This document shows, in pieces, positions 1 to 11,350 of a stretch of 64,000 nucleotides of DNA. The translations under genes were made by a program, and so were the position numbers. Location: assembly GCF_030272615.1 (NCBI RefSeq), contig NC_081410.1, positions 184,997,619 through 185,061,618 on the forward strand. Direction: 5' to 3'. The notes under the pieces were generated by a model. It had not been told where the DNA came from. It ran no database searches and worked only from the letters and a program-made list of their open reading frames with translations. This stretch comes from Cryptomeria japonica (lineage: Eukaryota > Streptophyta > Pinopsida > Cupressales > Cupressaceae). Each line of letters opens with the position of its first letter. Position 1 is the stretch's first letter.

Positions 1-88
1 CCTACTCAGAAGAGGCAGCCTTCTCCGTCCACTCTTGCAACCCCTTGCAAGAAGAAAAAAGTTATGAAGCGACTGAATCTGGTAAAAT
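1..88 (+). pseudogene. Element B ORF2, linker fragment left of the element A insertion
   Basis: The fragment reads as a Pro/Ser-rich then Lys-rich stretch (CKKKKVMKR is seen) and continues in frame into 15609 once element A and one AAAAT copy are set aside. The same proline and lysine-rich linker stands at the same place in element V ORF2 (about 23870-23990) and element A ORF2 (about 3290-3400). It looks like a nuclear-localisation-type linker, but that is inference. Confidence 0.7.
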
Positions 89-1231
89 TGTTAGGTCCAA
101 TATGGAAAGCTAATGTACTAAGAGGGGAGGGGTGAATCAGTACTCCAAAACTTTTCTTCAATAATAACCTTATTGTTATGCATAAACAGAATAGTGCAAT
201 AACATAAAATAAAGTTAAAACAAACAGATAACAATCATACATGATTCACTCCATAACACATATATTTTGGTCACATAGAAACTCTTGGTTAGAGAGAAAA
301 AATGTGGTAGGGATGTCACCCACAACTTCACTACTGCAATAATAAAGATTGCTCGGTTAGAGCTACATTTAGCTATTTCTGATAGCTTACCCTGTTAGGA
401 GTAACAAGATCTGTTATATCTACCTTGCTAAAGGATTTTACAACATTAATCTGAATGCTGCACCTGGTTAGAGGATTTACAATTTATATACTTGGTTAGA
501 GTCTTTTACCCTGTTAAAGGTATCTCTTTCAACTTCACAATATTACAATAAAATCATTACAAATATCTACAACTTTACATCTGAAATGTTATAGCAGATT
601 CTATGTACTCAGAATAAGATTACCTAGCTTATAGCATACCTTGGTAACCCATATTGTAACTCGATAAACCCTTCTGTTTACTCTGTTCTTTGACTATTCA
701 CTGATAACCTTCTCGGTGACCTCTCTGTGTCTCTGTAAGAGTCTTCCTTCATACATACACACACACTTTCTCTCTTCCCATGCTATATAAATAGATCTCT
801 TAAAGTGGTGATCTAATTCATTGCTTCGATCTTACAAACAAGATTCCTCGAATGAATAACTAAACAAAATATTTCATTGGTTGGATTGACCTTGCAATCA
901 TACACAATCTTCTAGTGCAATTTCCAATGTAATAACAGTTAGATGTGCCTCGATCTTGTAACACGTTTTCATGTGCATGTCTAGGTTCAATGTATTTGGT
1001 AATACATTTCACTCGATGAGTTAACTTTACTGCTCGGTAGCCATGAAACAATACTCAATAAATAGCTCGGTGAATACTGCATTCTGTGACTGCTTTCTTC
1101 TGTAACCAACTAGATTGTTCATACTGACTTCTCTATGTGTACCGACTACATGATTTGGTAATACTAACTGACTAGAATATATAGTATGACTTTGAATATA
1201 AAAACTAATGGCAATTTGATAAGTAGTAACA
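89..1231 (-). repeat. Element A 3' LTR
   Basis: 1143 bp, matching 6616-6971 plus 14795-15608 nearly along its length. On the minus strand it starts TGTTACTACTT and ends CCTAACA. A minus-strand TATA-like box lies near 783-795. Short ORFs here and in the other copy are shadows inside LTR sequence. Confidence 0.9.
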
Positions 1232-1400
1232 ATCTCCCTTTTTGACATTATTTGAGATGTTTGACAAAAACTACTTTCAAATTCATAACTCAAAAACTAT
1301 ATACTTTCCAAAATGACTACACTTGACAATATATACAATAGTCAATGAAATAGTATATGCAGATATACTCCCCTTATCATACTCCCCCTTTTTGACAAAC
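1232..1400 (-). other. Polypurine tracts of element A
   Basis: Read on the minus strand, TCAAAAAGGGAGAT directly abuts the 3' LTR (1232-1247), and a second AAAAAGGGGGAGT tract lies near 1380-1400, followed by a further AAGGGGAG. Repeated purine tracts before the 3' LTR are a known Sirevirus feature. Confidence 0.7.
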
Positions 1401-1409
1401 ATCAAAAAC

Positions 1410-4400
1410 TTAATTTTCATCCGGAGGCAGTAACTGATCAAAAATAGACTTATACTTGGTCTGGGCGTCGGTGAGGGCGACTGAGAGGGAATCCTTTACA
1501 CTTTCCATTAATGAATTTTGTGCTTGAATATCAGCTAATAGTGATATTAAGCCATCAAGAGTGCTTCCCTCTTGTGTAGTTGATAGGCATGTAGCTCTGT
1601 TGATCTGTTCTTGTACTGATGAGAGATGAGAAAGGAATAATGTCTGAAGGGTCATTATGTCCATCCTGATTTTATGCTCTTCATTCCTGAGTTCTAACTG
1701 TTGAGCCATGAGTCGTTGAAGCTTTGTATAAAAATTTTGAACTAAATTAGGCTCGGTGGTCAACTTAGTTGAGAGAACGATGATCTCTTTCTCAATTGCA
1801 TCAGTTTTATTCTTGATATCTTTAATGAATAAGGAAAATGTACATAGTTTCTGAAATAAATAAAAAAATATGCTTGAGTTGAGGGGATAACTCAGCAATG
1901 AATTTGACAAGCTTTACTTTTCCTATAGCGAGAGCTTTTTGTACCTCTTCAATCATTTTTGTTGTAAGCTCTTTATCCTTTAGCTTGCTTAAGTACTCAG
2001 ATGCATCAACTCCAGATGTTTCTATTTGAGTAAGGAGTTCATCCAGTTGAATGTGGATGGCTACATCGGTTGACACTATTGTTGAAGGTAGCATTTCTGT
2101 TAGTAGTGTCTTGACCTTCTGAAGTACTTTATTCTTCTTTTGAATAGCCAATTGTTTTTCCTATTCGGCCTTTGCTTTGCATAGTTCACCGGAATCAATA
2201 AGTGCTCGCCCTTTTAATTTTGAGATATCGACATTGGGCAACACTATCGGTTTAGTCAAATCAAATTTGAAACTATTCTTTCTCACCTAAGACAAGTGCT
2301 TGTGAGGCTTGTTGACCCTCGTTAGGTTTCTCGGTAGATGCAACACTTTGGTCGGTAACTGTAGCCGTTGTAGTGTCCTTGGGTGTCTTAGTGCTAGGGG
2401 TCTCAGCTATAACATTTGCAGTGCTCGACGGTGCTTGAGACGTCTGATCTTTGGTTGTATCTTCTGCTGCTTCAGATTTGTTACCTTCGGTGCCTTGCTC
2501 TGTGTCCTTAGGAGCTTTGGTTGAGACAGGTGGCTTCACCGATAGATAAGGCTGAACTTGTTCTAAAACAGATTCACTAGATACAAGTTTTGCATAGGTA
2601 GTGCCTTTAATCATTTCCTGCTCTGATGCTGCTTCATCCATTACATCTTCATCAATTTGAATAGTGTCAGCCGGGTCTGGACCTTGCTCGGTGACATCAA
2701 CAATTTCAATTTGAGATTGTTCACTGACATCCTTTTGTTTGAAGATCTCCTGCCACTTGGATTTTGTCTCATTTTCCACATCTATGTATAGCCCATTCAT
2801 CAATTTTAAGGCTCTCTGTTTGACAAGAAATTTAGAATTGTATGTGGTCAAATTCTCCTTGATTTCTGCTACAGACATATCAGGGAATAGATGGACTAGA
2901 CTTCTTTCTCTTATTTGTCTTTCTGAGTCTATTGCATATTTCCATCTGTTATCAATATGTAAGTATAATTCACTCAGAAGTGACTTTACTAGTTCTAATG
3001 GAGCTAGCCGAAACTTTAGAAGTGTACAAATGACAGCTTCTTCAATTTGTCGCTTCTCATCATTATTCCTAGTCTCATACTTAACATATCTAAATCTTGC
3101 AAATCCATCGTATTCTTTAAGATTGGCACAAAATTTTTCAACACTATGAATATTTACCTTTTTGCTTTTTACAATCTGAAATTTGTTCGCATCATCAGAT
3201 TCTATATCACTCAACTCTTTTGCCAAAATGAGTCTTTGAATAGATTTCTAATAGGTCTTGGTTACCTTGGGTGCAGTAACACTCTTTTGTTTCTTACTCG
3301 GTGATGCAGCTGATGCTCTAGTGTTGGGTCTCTTTGTTGGTGGAGTCGGTAGGGCCTTTGAAATGTCCTGTTTCTTTCTTTTAAAAACTTTACCCTTAGG
3401 CAACTCTGTACTTAATGTTATTGTTGCCTCTTGAGCTTTTGATCCCTCTTTGGTAATGGTAAGATTGCCTTTGATAGGTGTAGAGGAGGATTCTTCTCTG
3501 AATTTCTCAAATAAAACCTTTATCATTTTTGTAGCTTTTCTTGTAGCCTTAGGTACTACAATGCTCATTTTTACTTTTTCCTTCATCTCTTCATATGTTC
3601 CATATCTTAGTTCAGTTGCATGCCTTGGCAATGATAAATAGGCATCAATTTGTTGATGTGTTATATCATAATCAATCTCATAACCCATTGGTGGCAAAGA
3701 TTGAGTCCTCCGTTCAACAACATTCACATAACAATAATCAGTGTCTACCTCAAAACATATATTATCCTTATATTTTTCTACCAGCTGTGGTGGAATCTTG
3801 TACCTGTTGTGCATCTTCTCTTAAAATTTGCAGAAATAGTCATCCATGATATCATTAAAGTTATCTCCCAGTTTCTTGATAAAGTCATTGATTTGATGGG
3901 TGATAGGTCGGTGTAGCTCCCATACTACTTACTGACTAAGGGAAAGAACTTCTCAAAGTAGAAAAACATGCATACAAGAAGTGAACCAAACTTTAGTGTA
4001 TTTGCCAAGTTGTTCTTCTTCAGCTTCCTTATTGTGTTCAGGTTCTCAAACAAGTTCTCCAGTAGCACTTCACATAAATCTATTTTCATTCCCTTCTTCA
4101 CTATTTTGTAGGCCAAGTCAACTACAGCACATGGTACACCGTTTTCCCTTGCGGATTGGAAGAAACAGTAACCAATTACTCTAATTGCAAACTTGACTTC
4201 TGCATTAGTGACATTATTCAATTTCAGTCCTCGATAATCAGATTCTACTCCAGTTAGACTGATTAGCTCTTTTTGTGATATCATTTTCTGTGCTCGTGCA
4301 TGATCACAGATAGGATACCTAGTGATCAGATGAATGATTTCCTTAGTGATCTTAAACGGTTGCTCTTGTAGCCACATGAAATCATCATGTACTTTTCTCA

Positions 4401-4728
4401 AGACAAACTTAACCCACTGGGGTTTGAACACACGGGGATAGACTAGGGCTTCAGTTAATCCCTTGATTTTGATATGCTCAAATTTGCTATCCAATTTGCC
4501 ATCAGTGCAAAGTTCATCATATGTGTCACTAATCTCAACATGACCGAGTTCCTCAACACGGCATTTGGTAAAGAATCTAACATCTTCAACTAACAAGACT
4601 CGATCTGGGATGAGTGAAAATGCAGTTTTGTCATCCAGTTCAGAGGCAACTTTGGGAGTTAAAGAATATTTCAGCGAGGGCTTCTCCACATTTTTGACAA
4701 CTACGGGATCTTGGATCTTGGGCGCCAT
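1410..4728 (-). pseudogene. Element A ORF2: large non-pol protein, decayed
   Basis: About 1,100 codons run from an ATG at 4728 (protein starts MAPKIQDPV) to about 1410, broken by stops and frame changes into blocks 4728-3925, 3814-3248, 3226-2273, 2151-1822 and 1910-1410. The first block (about 270 residues) is a compact domain with WVKFVLRKVH and KITKEIIHLI motifs. Next come a block with MGYEIDYDIT, a basic Pro/Lys linker, a helical block, an acidic Thr/Glu/Pro-rich region and a C-terminal coiled coil. The same order is found in element V (22447-25808) and, for the second half, element B. The layout of the first block recalls the putative plant transposon protein or envelope-like ORFs of some plant retrotransposons; that is a guess from motif layout. 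Function unknown. Confidence 0.75.
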
Positions 4729-5283
4729 TGTAGGTTTCGGGTAAAATTTAACAAATTATCCTTAGGGTTTACAAACGACTAACGCTTCACACTCGGTAGA
4801 TAATAGCAATTTGACTAGATCAGAAACCAGCTTAACAGTGTGAATAGATTTGATGTAAATACCTTGAAATTCGCTCTGAATGAAGTTTGATTGCCTTGAT
4901 TTGCTCTGCTCTGCTTCTCAAAAACTTGGTGAATGAAAATGACCACGAAAATACTTTTAAGTACTCAAAAATACCCTATCGGGCTCCGTGTAAGTTAGGT
5001 CAAAACATTAAATGCACTCGGTTCAACTTTTACCGATTGACTCCTTTCTTTTTCGTTTTAACCGAGTAACCAAATTTCCTTTATTAACCGACTTGACAGG
5101 TTTCCTATATACACTGACTTGAAAGGTTTCCTGTAAAGTATTTTTAATAGAATTTCAAACTGACTAATTGCATCTTAACTATGCAGATTTTGAATATGCA
5201 GATTTTGAATTTTATACATAATAGAATAGGAATTGTTATGATTTAACCCTTAGAGAATGTATTCCCTTCATACCTTTTCCTGA
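4729..5283. other. Spacer between gag-like ORF and ORF2 of element A
   Basis: About 550 bases, AT-rich, with several CTCGGT or CCGACT words and no supported ORF. The same position in element V (22095-22446) is also non-coding. It would be the leader of ORF2 on the minus strand. Confidence 0.5.
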
Positions 5284-6553
5284 CTAATTTGAAATAGGTG
5301 CACCTGACTCGGTAGGTAAGGTGCTTTCTTCATCTGACATAATTTCCTTCTTTTTCCAAATCATCTTGAATTTTTCTTTTATCTCTTCAGTGTCTCTTCT
5401 AGGTTGATCTCTGGAATCTCCAGCTAAATGTCCAACTTTATGACAATGAAAACATGCTATACCAAGATTTCTCCATGATCTTCGGTTGTTCATTCCAAAC
5501 CTTATAAAATAGTTGGCACTAATATGTCCATATCTTCCACAACATTCACATCATATCCTTGTATTGTAATCCCATGGTACTGCTGCATATTATCGGTAAG
5601 GATTTGTGTGAGTTCAGTAACCTCTAGTGTTTGCTCGATGTGGATACCACATGTAGTTCTTTTGCTTAGACCAGCACTTCTCGGTACTATATCCATATCT
5701 ATTACAGTTTCTACAAAACCCTTTGAATTTTGCCTTCTGATAGTTGTTAACAGACTTTGTCCTACATTGATTAGATGTGTGACCATATTTATTGCAATTG
5801 TAACAATATCCATTGGACTTAGTGATATTCAGTTGCTTACCTTTTCTGATCTGGCATATGTTGGCAGTATGACCTTAATTTCCATAGTAGTAGCAAATAG
5901 GCTTCTTCCTTTTGATGTTATTCCTGTTTCCAGCTTGCTTTGATGATTCTCCTCTCTCGGTAGTATGAATTCCTTTCTCGGTTGATTCTTTTCCTTTGTA
6001 ACTAAGTCCTCCTTCTTTATAGGGTCGTCTTGTGTTCAGTTGCTCATCCAACATCTTTGATGCTTCATAAATTTTATCCAATGTTTCTTTGGATTTCTTC
6101 TCGGTTTCAAGTTCACCAGACAACCTTGATACTTCAAGTTTCAATGATTGATTTTCATCATTCTTTAGATGTGCTTTATGATGTGCATAACCTAGTTGAT
6201 CTGTCATATTTTGTTGAATACCAGTTAGCCTTATGATTTCATCATTCTTATCAGATACTAGAGCTTCAAGTTGTTGTTTCTCTCTTTGTAGATCTCTTGC
6301 TTTATCCTCAACTATCCTTAATGCATCTATATTTTTAGTCATCTGTGTACTGAAATGTTCATGTTCCATTTTCATTGCTTTTAGTTGATCAGCCAATGAC
6401 TAACTCTTAAGAATCCTGCAAGTCATTAGATAATCTTCTCCTTACTTTCAGAGATTTTTGCATTTGCCTTTGCATCTCTACAATCACTTGATTTGCATTA
6501 TCCATCTCTTCTTGTAGATACACAATCCTCCGAGATTGTTTGTAGCCTTCCAT
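5284..6553 (-). pseudogene. Element A gag-like protein: coiled coil plus about five zinc knuckles
   Basis: The likely start is the ATG at 6553 (MEGYKQSRR), about 50 bases after the primer-binding site. The N-terminal part (6553-5990) is a long heptad-rich coiled coil. A Ser/Lys/Gly stretch follows, then a row of CCHC or near-CCHC zinc knuckles: CYYYGNxGHTANIC near 5890-5850, CYNCNKYGHTSNQC near 5810-5770, CRNCNRYGY near 5730, CCGRYGHIS near 5550, CFHCHKVGHLAGD near 5455-5415. Stops fall near 6410, 5875 and 5500 (for example the ochre after LQDS at 6407). Zinc knuckles of this form bind nucleic acid in Gag proteins, so a capsid or RNA-binding role is likely. Five knuckles is more than the usual one or two. 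Confidence 0.75.
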
Positions 6554-6600
6554 TGATAAGATCTTTCTCTTTACATAGTTAAACCCTTTTCCAAGATTCA

Positions 6601-6613
6601 AGCTCTGATACCA
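6601..6613 (-). other. Primer-binding site of element A
   Basis: Minus-strand TGGTATCAGAGCT, complementary to the 3' end of plant initiator methionine tRNA, two bases from the LTR end. It fixes the orientation of element A. Confidence 0.9.
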
Positions 6614-6615
6614 AT

Positions 6616-6971
6616 TGTTAGGCCCAATATGGAAAGCTAATGTACTGAGAGGGGAGGGGTGAATCAGTACTCCAAAACTTTTCTTCAATAATAACCTTAC
6701 TGTTATGCAAGAACAGAATAGTGCAGTAACATAAAATAAAGTTAAAACAAATAGATAACAATCATACATGATTCACTCCATAGCACATATATTTTGGTCA
6801 CGCAGAAACTCTTGGTTAGAGAGAAAAACTATGGTGGGGATGGCACCCACAATTTCACTACTGCAATAATAAAGATTGCTTGGTTAGAGCTACATTTAGC
6901 GATTTTTGATAGCTTACCCTGTTAGGAGTAACAAGATCTGTTAGATCTACATTGCTAAAGGATTTTACAAC
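6616..6971 (-). repeat. Element A 5' LTR, part 1 (U5 side)
   Basis: It matches 89-440 and is cut at 6971 by element I. ACAAC at 6967-6971 is the left target duplication. The inverted pair GTACTGA (6642-6648) and TCAGTAC (6664-6670) encloses a C-rich (minus-strand) loop shared with the LTRs of B and V. Confidence 0.92.
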
Positions 6972-8222
6972 TGTAGCGTCCTAAAATTGCAACACTAGCA
7001 ATTTTGACTGCATTTGGGTCTTCACGATGGGGGCGCAACGTTGAACCTGAATGGAGACCCCGAAACCTGCTTGCGACATCAAAAACTGCATCTTTCTGCA
7101 CCTTGGCCTGATCCTCCTTGCACCCTGCTGTCCCGGGAGGTGGGACCATGGTGCCCAGTGCCCTGGTCCTTCAGGACCATGGCGCCTAGCACCCTGGTCA
7201 CTTAGGACCATGGCGCCCAGCGCCCTGGTCCCTGGCCCTATTTTGGGCCCGGTCTCTTGTTGGGCATTGGGTCTTTAAGTTTGTAATTTGGAAAATAATG
7301 TTCCTAGGTTGGCCTAAGGTAGGAAAAATCAGTCTCCTAACCCTAATTGACAAGTATATAAACTACTTTTCCCCTCCTAGAAAGGGTAGTGAGAAAATAA
7401 GAAAGTACAAGAGGCAGAAGCGCTAGGCAAACATTCAAACATTCAAACATTCAAGCATCCCTCAGGCAATTGAGCATTCTAAGTCTCCATTCAAGGCTAG
7501 ATGTTGCATTCAAGACAAGGATTCAACCATTGAAGAGGAGATCACTTACAACATATAACATACAACATCATTACACCTTCGCATGTAAGAATACAAACAT
7601 TCTTACAACAAGGTATCAGTACTTGATTACATTACAAACACTTACATCTACAACATTCTCATTTCTTGGGTAATTCCAAAACTGGGGTTTGACCTAAAGG
7701 CAAACCCCTAATCCTTAACCACCCAATTGTCCTCTCTTTTCTGTGTGTAGGTTGCAGGTATGCGGCTGTAATTGAAGATCTAGAATCCTTGTGTAGAGAC
7801 GAACAAATCCCCCTTCATTTCGCAGATTTTTCAGAGGACCGTGTGCACTCCGGGCGCCATCGTCCTGTCAACTTTCGCTCAAATTTGCAGGACAACATCG
7901 TCTCAATAGTTTACTACTAATTTCAGGTCCCTAGCTTCATCCCGTGTCCCTATCTCTATCTACAAGCGAATCTTTCTTACTTTACATGCATTCCTAGTTC
8001 AATCATTCTATCTACTTTCTTTACAAAAGAGGGTATCCTTGATGTCTTAACCTTGAAACTCATTTAGAATTCAATCTTGCATTGTGTGGGATTGGATCTT
8101 GTGATTTTCAACCCCTCTTTTGAATGTAAAGTCTCTCCTAAGTGAAAACCGTCAATCCTAGTGACCTCCTTTCTCTCTCCATGGAGTGGGGGAACATCTA
8201 GGGTTTGATTTTCCACTTTACA
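6972..8222 (+). repeat. Element I 5' LTR
   Basis: 1251 bp. Features include three tandem imperfect palindromes GGACCATGG..CCTGGTCC (about 7143-7232), a TATA box TATATAAAC at 7355-7363, a short run of CATTCAAA repeats (7430-7462) and one copy of the 30-base GGACC..GTCC motif at 7836-7865. Small ORFs over the palindromes are not genes. Confidence 0.93.
7355..7363 (+). promoter_or_regulatory. TATA box of the element I LTR
   Basis: TATATAAAC in the LTR. It is repeated at 13925-13933 in the 3' LTR and on the minus strand in both LTRs of element II (near 30475 and 37095). Transcription would start about 30 bases downstream. Confidence 0.6.
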
Positions 8223-8225
8223 TTT

Positions 8226-8241
8226 TGGTGACCCTGACGTG
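8226..8241 (+). other. Primer-binding site of element I
   Basis: TGGTGACCCTGACGTG begins three bases after the LTR. Element II (TGGTGAACCTGATGTG) and the LTR at 62402 (TGGTGAACGCGACGTG) have close variants, so the three share one primer tRNA, which I cannot name with confidence. Confidence 0.75.
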
Positions 8242-9407
8242 AACATCCTAATTCTGATTATTCATGGTTAGATCTGAAAAACTAGCTTCCTTAATTACAT
8301 TTCCATGTTTGATCTTTTGCAAATTTTAGAGGTTAATTGCATAAAAACCCTAAATTTTCTTTTTAGTAATTGAGCTTGTGAAATGTTTAATTGTTAATGC
8401 TTTTTTCAAATCTACCCTTCTATTGCAAATTGTCAAATCATATTTGTGCTTTAATTCTGAAAATTAAGTGGTTAAGTGTCAAAACCCTAATTTTTAAAAC
8501 ACTCTTGATTCAACCTTTGACTGATAATTTCACTGATCAAAACACCTCCAAATTGGCTATAACTTTGGATTCCGCAACAAAATCACAATATCTCTCATCC
8601 CTGAAAAATTTGAAAAAAGTTGCGAGGACCGTGTGCACCCCGAGCGCCATCGTCCCTGACATTTTTTCTAAAATTTTGGGAGCTAGATCTTAATGTATTT
8701 TTTTGCTAAAATCCAGAATCTTGGCTGATTTTGTCAATTCTAACACTTTCAAAATTAAAGTCAAAGTTGGTCTAGTGATTTCTTGGATTAAGACTTATAA
8801 TTATTCAAAAATTGTTGAAATTGAAATTTGGTGTTAAAATTGTGTTTCTTACTGTCCTAAATCTGAAAAGTGTGTTGGCATTCATTCGAAGTTTCAGTGC
8901 TTTAATCAAATTCTTGCAATTTGTGACTATTGAAATTAAGTGTTTAATTGCAACAACTTTGATTTCCACTTTCAAATTTGAATTTTGCATGAAATTGAGT
9001 CAACTTTTAAATTTCAAAGCTTGCATTGCTTTCAGTATTCCCTCTAAAATCATAAAATTCAAAATTTCAGTTTCCCTCTCTTTTTCAAAATTCAAATTTT
9101 GCATTTTTCAACAATCTTGGTAGGGTTCAATTTTGAGATTGCAACTATAATTTGGCCTATCTACAGATCGTAAAATCACTCAATTTTTTCAGATTAGATT
9201 TAAAATCATCATAACTTTCATCTCTGAAAATTTCGAAAAAAGTTGTGAGGACCGTGTGCACTCCGTTCGCCACGGTCCCCGACATTTTTTTTGAAATTTT
9301 GGGAGATTGTCCTGATTGTATTTAATAGCTTAAATCCAGGAGATTGGCTGATTTTATTGAAATTCGCTACTTCTAAATTCAATATCTTCTCTCTCTCTCT
9401 TTAGTGC
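8242..9407 (+). other. Element I leader with a duplicated segment
   Basis: Non-coding, very T/A-rich. A segment of about 150 bases occurs twice (about 8590-8760 and 9205-9370). Each copy carries TCATCYCTGAAAA, the 30-base GC-rich motif (8626-8655, 9249-9278), an ATTTTGGGAG word and ATCCAG..GGCTGATTTT. A (CT)n run precedes the gag start. Short ORFs here are compositional. Confidence 0.65.
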
Positions 9408-11350
9408 ATGAGTTTTACAACAATAAGCCGTACTTACACTATTCCCGTTAGACGAAGCCTTAGAATTAAGTCTTTCCAGGGTTTAATTACCGAGGAGATG
9501 GAACCTAATTTGAATGGCCTTTTTAACGAGGACATGGGTAATTCGTCTAATCCTCTTAATGATGAAGAAGCTCTCCATGAGGTTTCTTTAGAACAACTTT
9601 CGAAATTGGATAACCAATTTGATGATTTTCAGCAATGGATGTCTCAAGAATACCCCGATAGTGAAGCTCTTTCATTAATTAAGGGTCTAAAACGTATGGA
9701 ATTGATATTTTGTGTGGTATTGCACACATTGTGGATTCGAATGTGATGCCTATGAAGAGTTGTGCCGAAACTTTAGGTTATACACAACCTCCTACTCAAG
9801 TCAATCATTCTACCCCTTTGACAACTTCTATTGCCAGTATACCTACTTTCACATCAAACATAATGACTACTTCAATACAAAACATTCCACCTATGATCAC
9901 CAATCAAGGGGGCAATCCTACTTCTTCATTCATTCCTTCAATGAGTGTTCCTATTTCATCTCCACAAACGAACATGATGCAAGGGGACAATTCATTTAAC
10001 CCTTCCATTCCTCCTTTCCAATCATCTCCTATGACTAACTATCATAGTGTCCCACCACCTTACTCTCAATCAATACCTTCTTTTCATAACATAATACCTC
10101 CATCACAATCTAACACGTCTAATATGAACTCTTCGACTGAAGCGACCATTAACAATCTTGCGCAAACTGTCTCTTCTTTACAGCAACAAATTGCCTCTAT
10201 GAATCAATCTAAGTCTAGTGTGCCCACATTTGATGTTGCGAGCCCACTTTCTCTTGACATTGTTCGAGCTATCCCCCCTAAGAATGTTGAAATCCCGCAA
10301 TTGGAGCTTTATAATGGTAAGGGTGATCCTCTAACACATGTTAAGACCTTTCAAACAATATGTACTGATTTTGCTCATGACCAAAGGTTGCTTGCAAAAC
10401 TGTTTACTAGAACATTAAGAGATAAAGCTCTACAATGGTATTGCTCGCTGCCTTCCTATTCTATTACTTCTTTCGAACAACTATCAAATGCTTTTATTCA
10501 ACAATTCCAAAACAATATAGGTCCTAAAGTTACTTTTATTGATTTAATGCATTGTAAACAAGGTGTTAAAGAAAAAGTGACCAATTTCATTGGTAGATAT
10601 AAGCATTTGTATGCTCAAATTTATTTTCTAGTACCTGACAATGATATTCAAAGAATCTTTATTTCTAATTTACAAAAAGATATTAGAGAAAAACTTCTGT
10701 TTTCTGAGTTTACTTCTTTCCAACAGATGTGCACAATTCTTCACAATTATCAACTGACTGTGAGTCAAATGGAACAAGCAAATCCTATGGCTCCGAGTGA
10801 TAAGGGTGATAGTAGTCAACAACCACTTGGGAAGTTTAAACCAAATAGAGAGTTCATTAAGTTCAATGAAAACATCATCAACAACAATGTGAATGCAGCA
10901 TCAGGTGTGCCTCCTATTTCTAAGTTTTTCAAAAAAGAAAGAAAGTTTACTCCTTTGAATGAATCATTACATAGTATTATGAATAAGTTATTGGAACAAA
11001 ATGTGCTTACCCTCCCTCCTATAAAGCAAATAGATCCTACAAAGATTAATTCACCCTATTTTGATAACAAATCTTTTTGTCAATTTCATCGTTAACCTGG
11101 GCATGATACTGAAAAATGTTTTGCTTTAAAGGGTAAAATTCAAGATTTGATTGATAATAATACTATCTCTGTTTCAGGTGTGAATGATAAAGGCAACACA
11201 TCTGTAGCTCCTCCTAACCAAAATCTTAAGATTTTTACTGATCCATTACCTTCTCATACCTCTAATGTGATTGAGACTAATGATTCCTCTTTCTCACCTG
11301 ATAGTCTTGTGTCTATGACTCCGAATGTGATTAACTTTGTAGAGCAGTAG
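9408..11350 (+). pseudogene. Element I Gag, frameshifted copy
   Basis: Starts MSFTTISRTYTIPVRRSL, like the intact Gag of element II (666 codons). A Pro/Ser/Gln-rich N-terminal third is followed by a retrotransposon Gag domain (about 10290-10800) with LYNGKGDPLTHVKTF, RTLRDKALQWY and FIGRYKHLYAQ. Then comes a CxxH..GH..C zinc-knuckle-like motif, CQFHR, broken by TAA at 11093. Compared with element II, 19 bases between two ATG words are missing near 9697, shifting the frame between 9408-9746 and the rest. The Gag ends at TAG 11348-11350, a stop also present in element II. Confidence 0.85.

Noticed and set aside
6-242. Hydrophobic minus-strand ORF of 78 codons, repeated at 6407-6769, suggesting a membrane protein
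   Set aside because: Both copies lie in the LTRs of element A; the open frame follows LTR sequence and is a shadow.
6955-7278. Overlapping Pro/Trp/Gly-rich ORFs on both strands, repeated at 13537-13848, 30520-30702 and 37304-37534
   Set aside because: They cover the GC-rich palindromic repeats of the element I/II LTRs; lack of stops is due to GC content.
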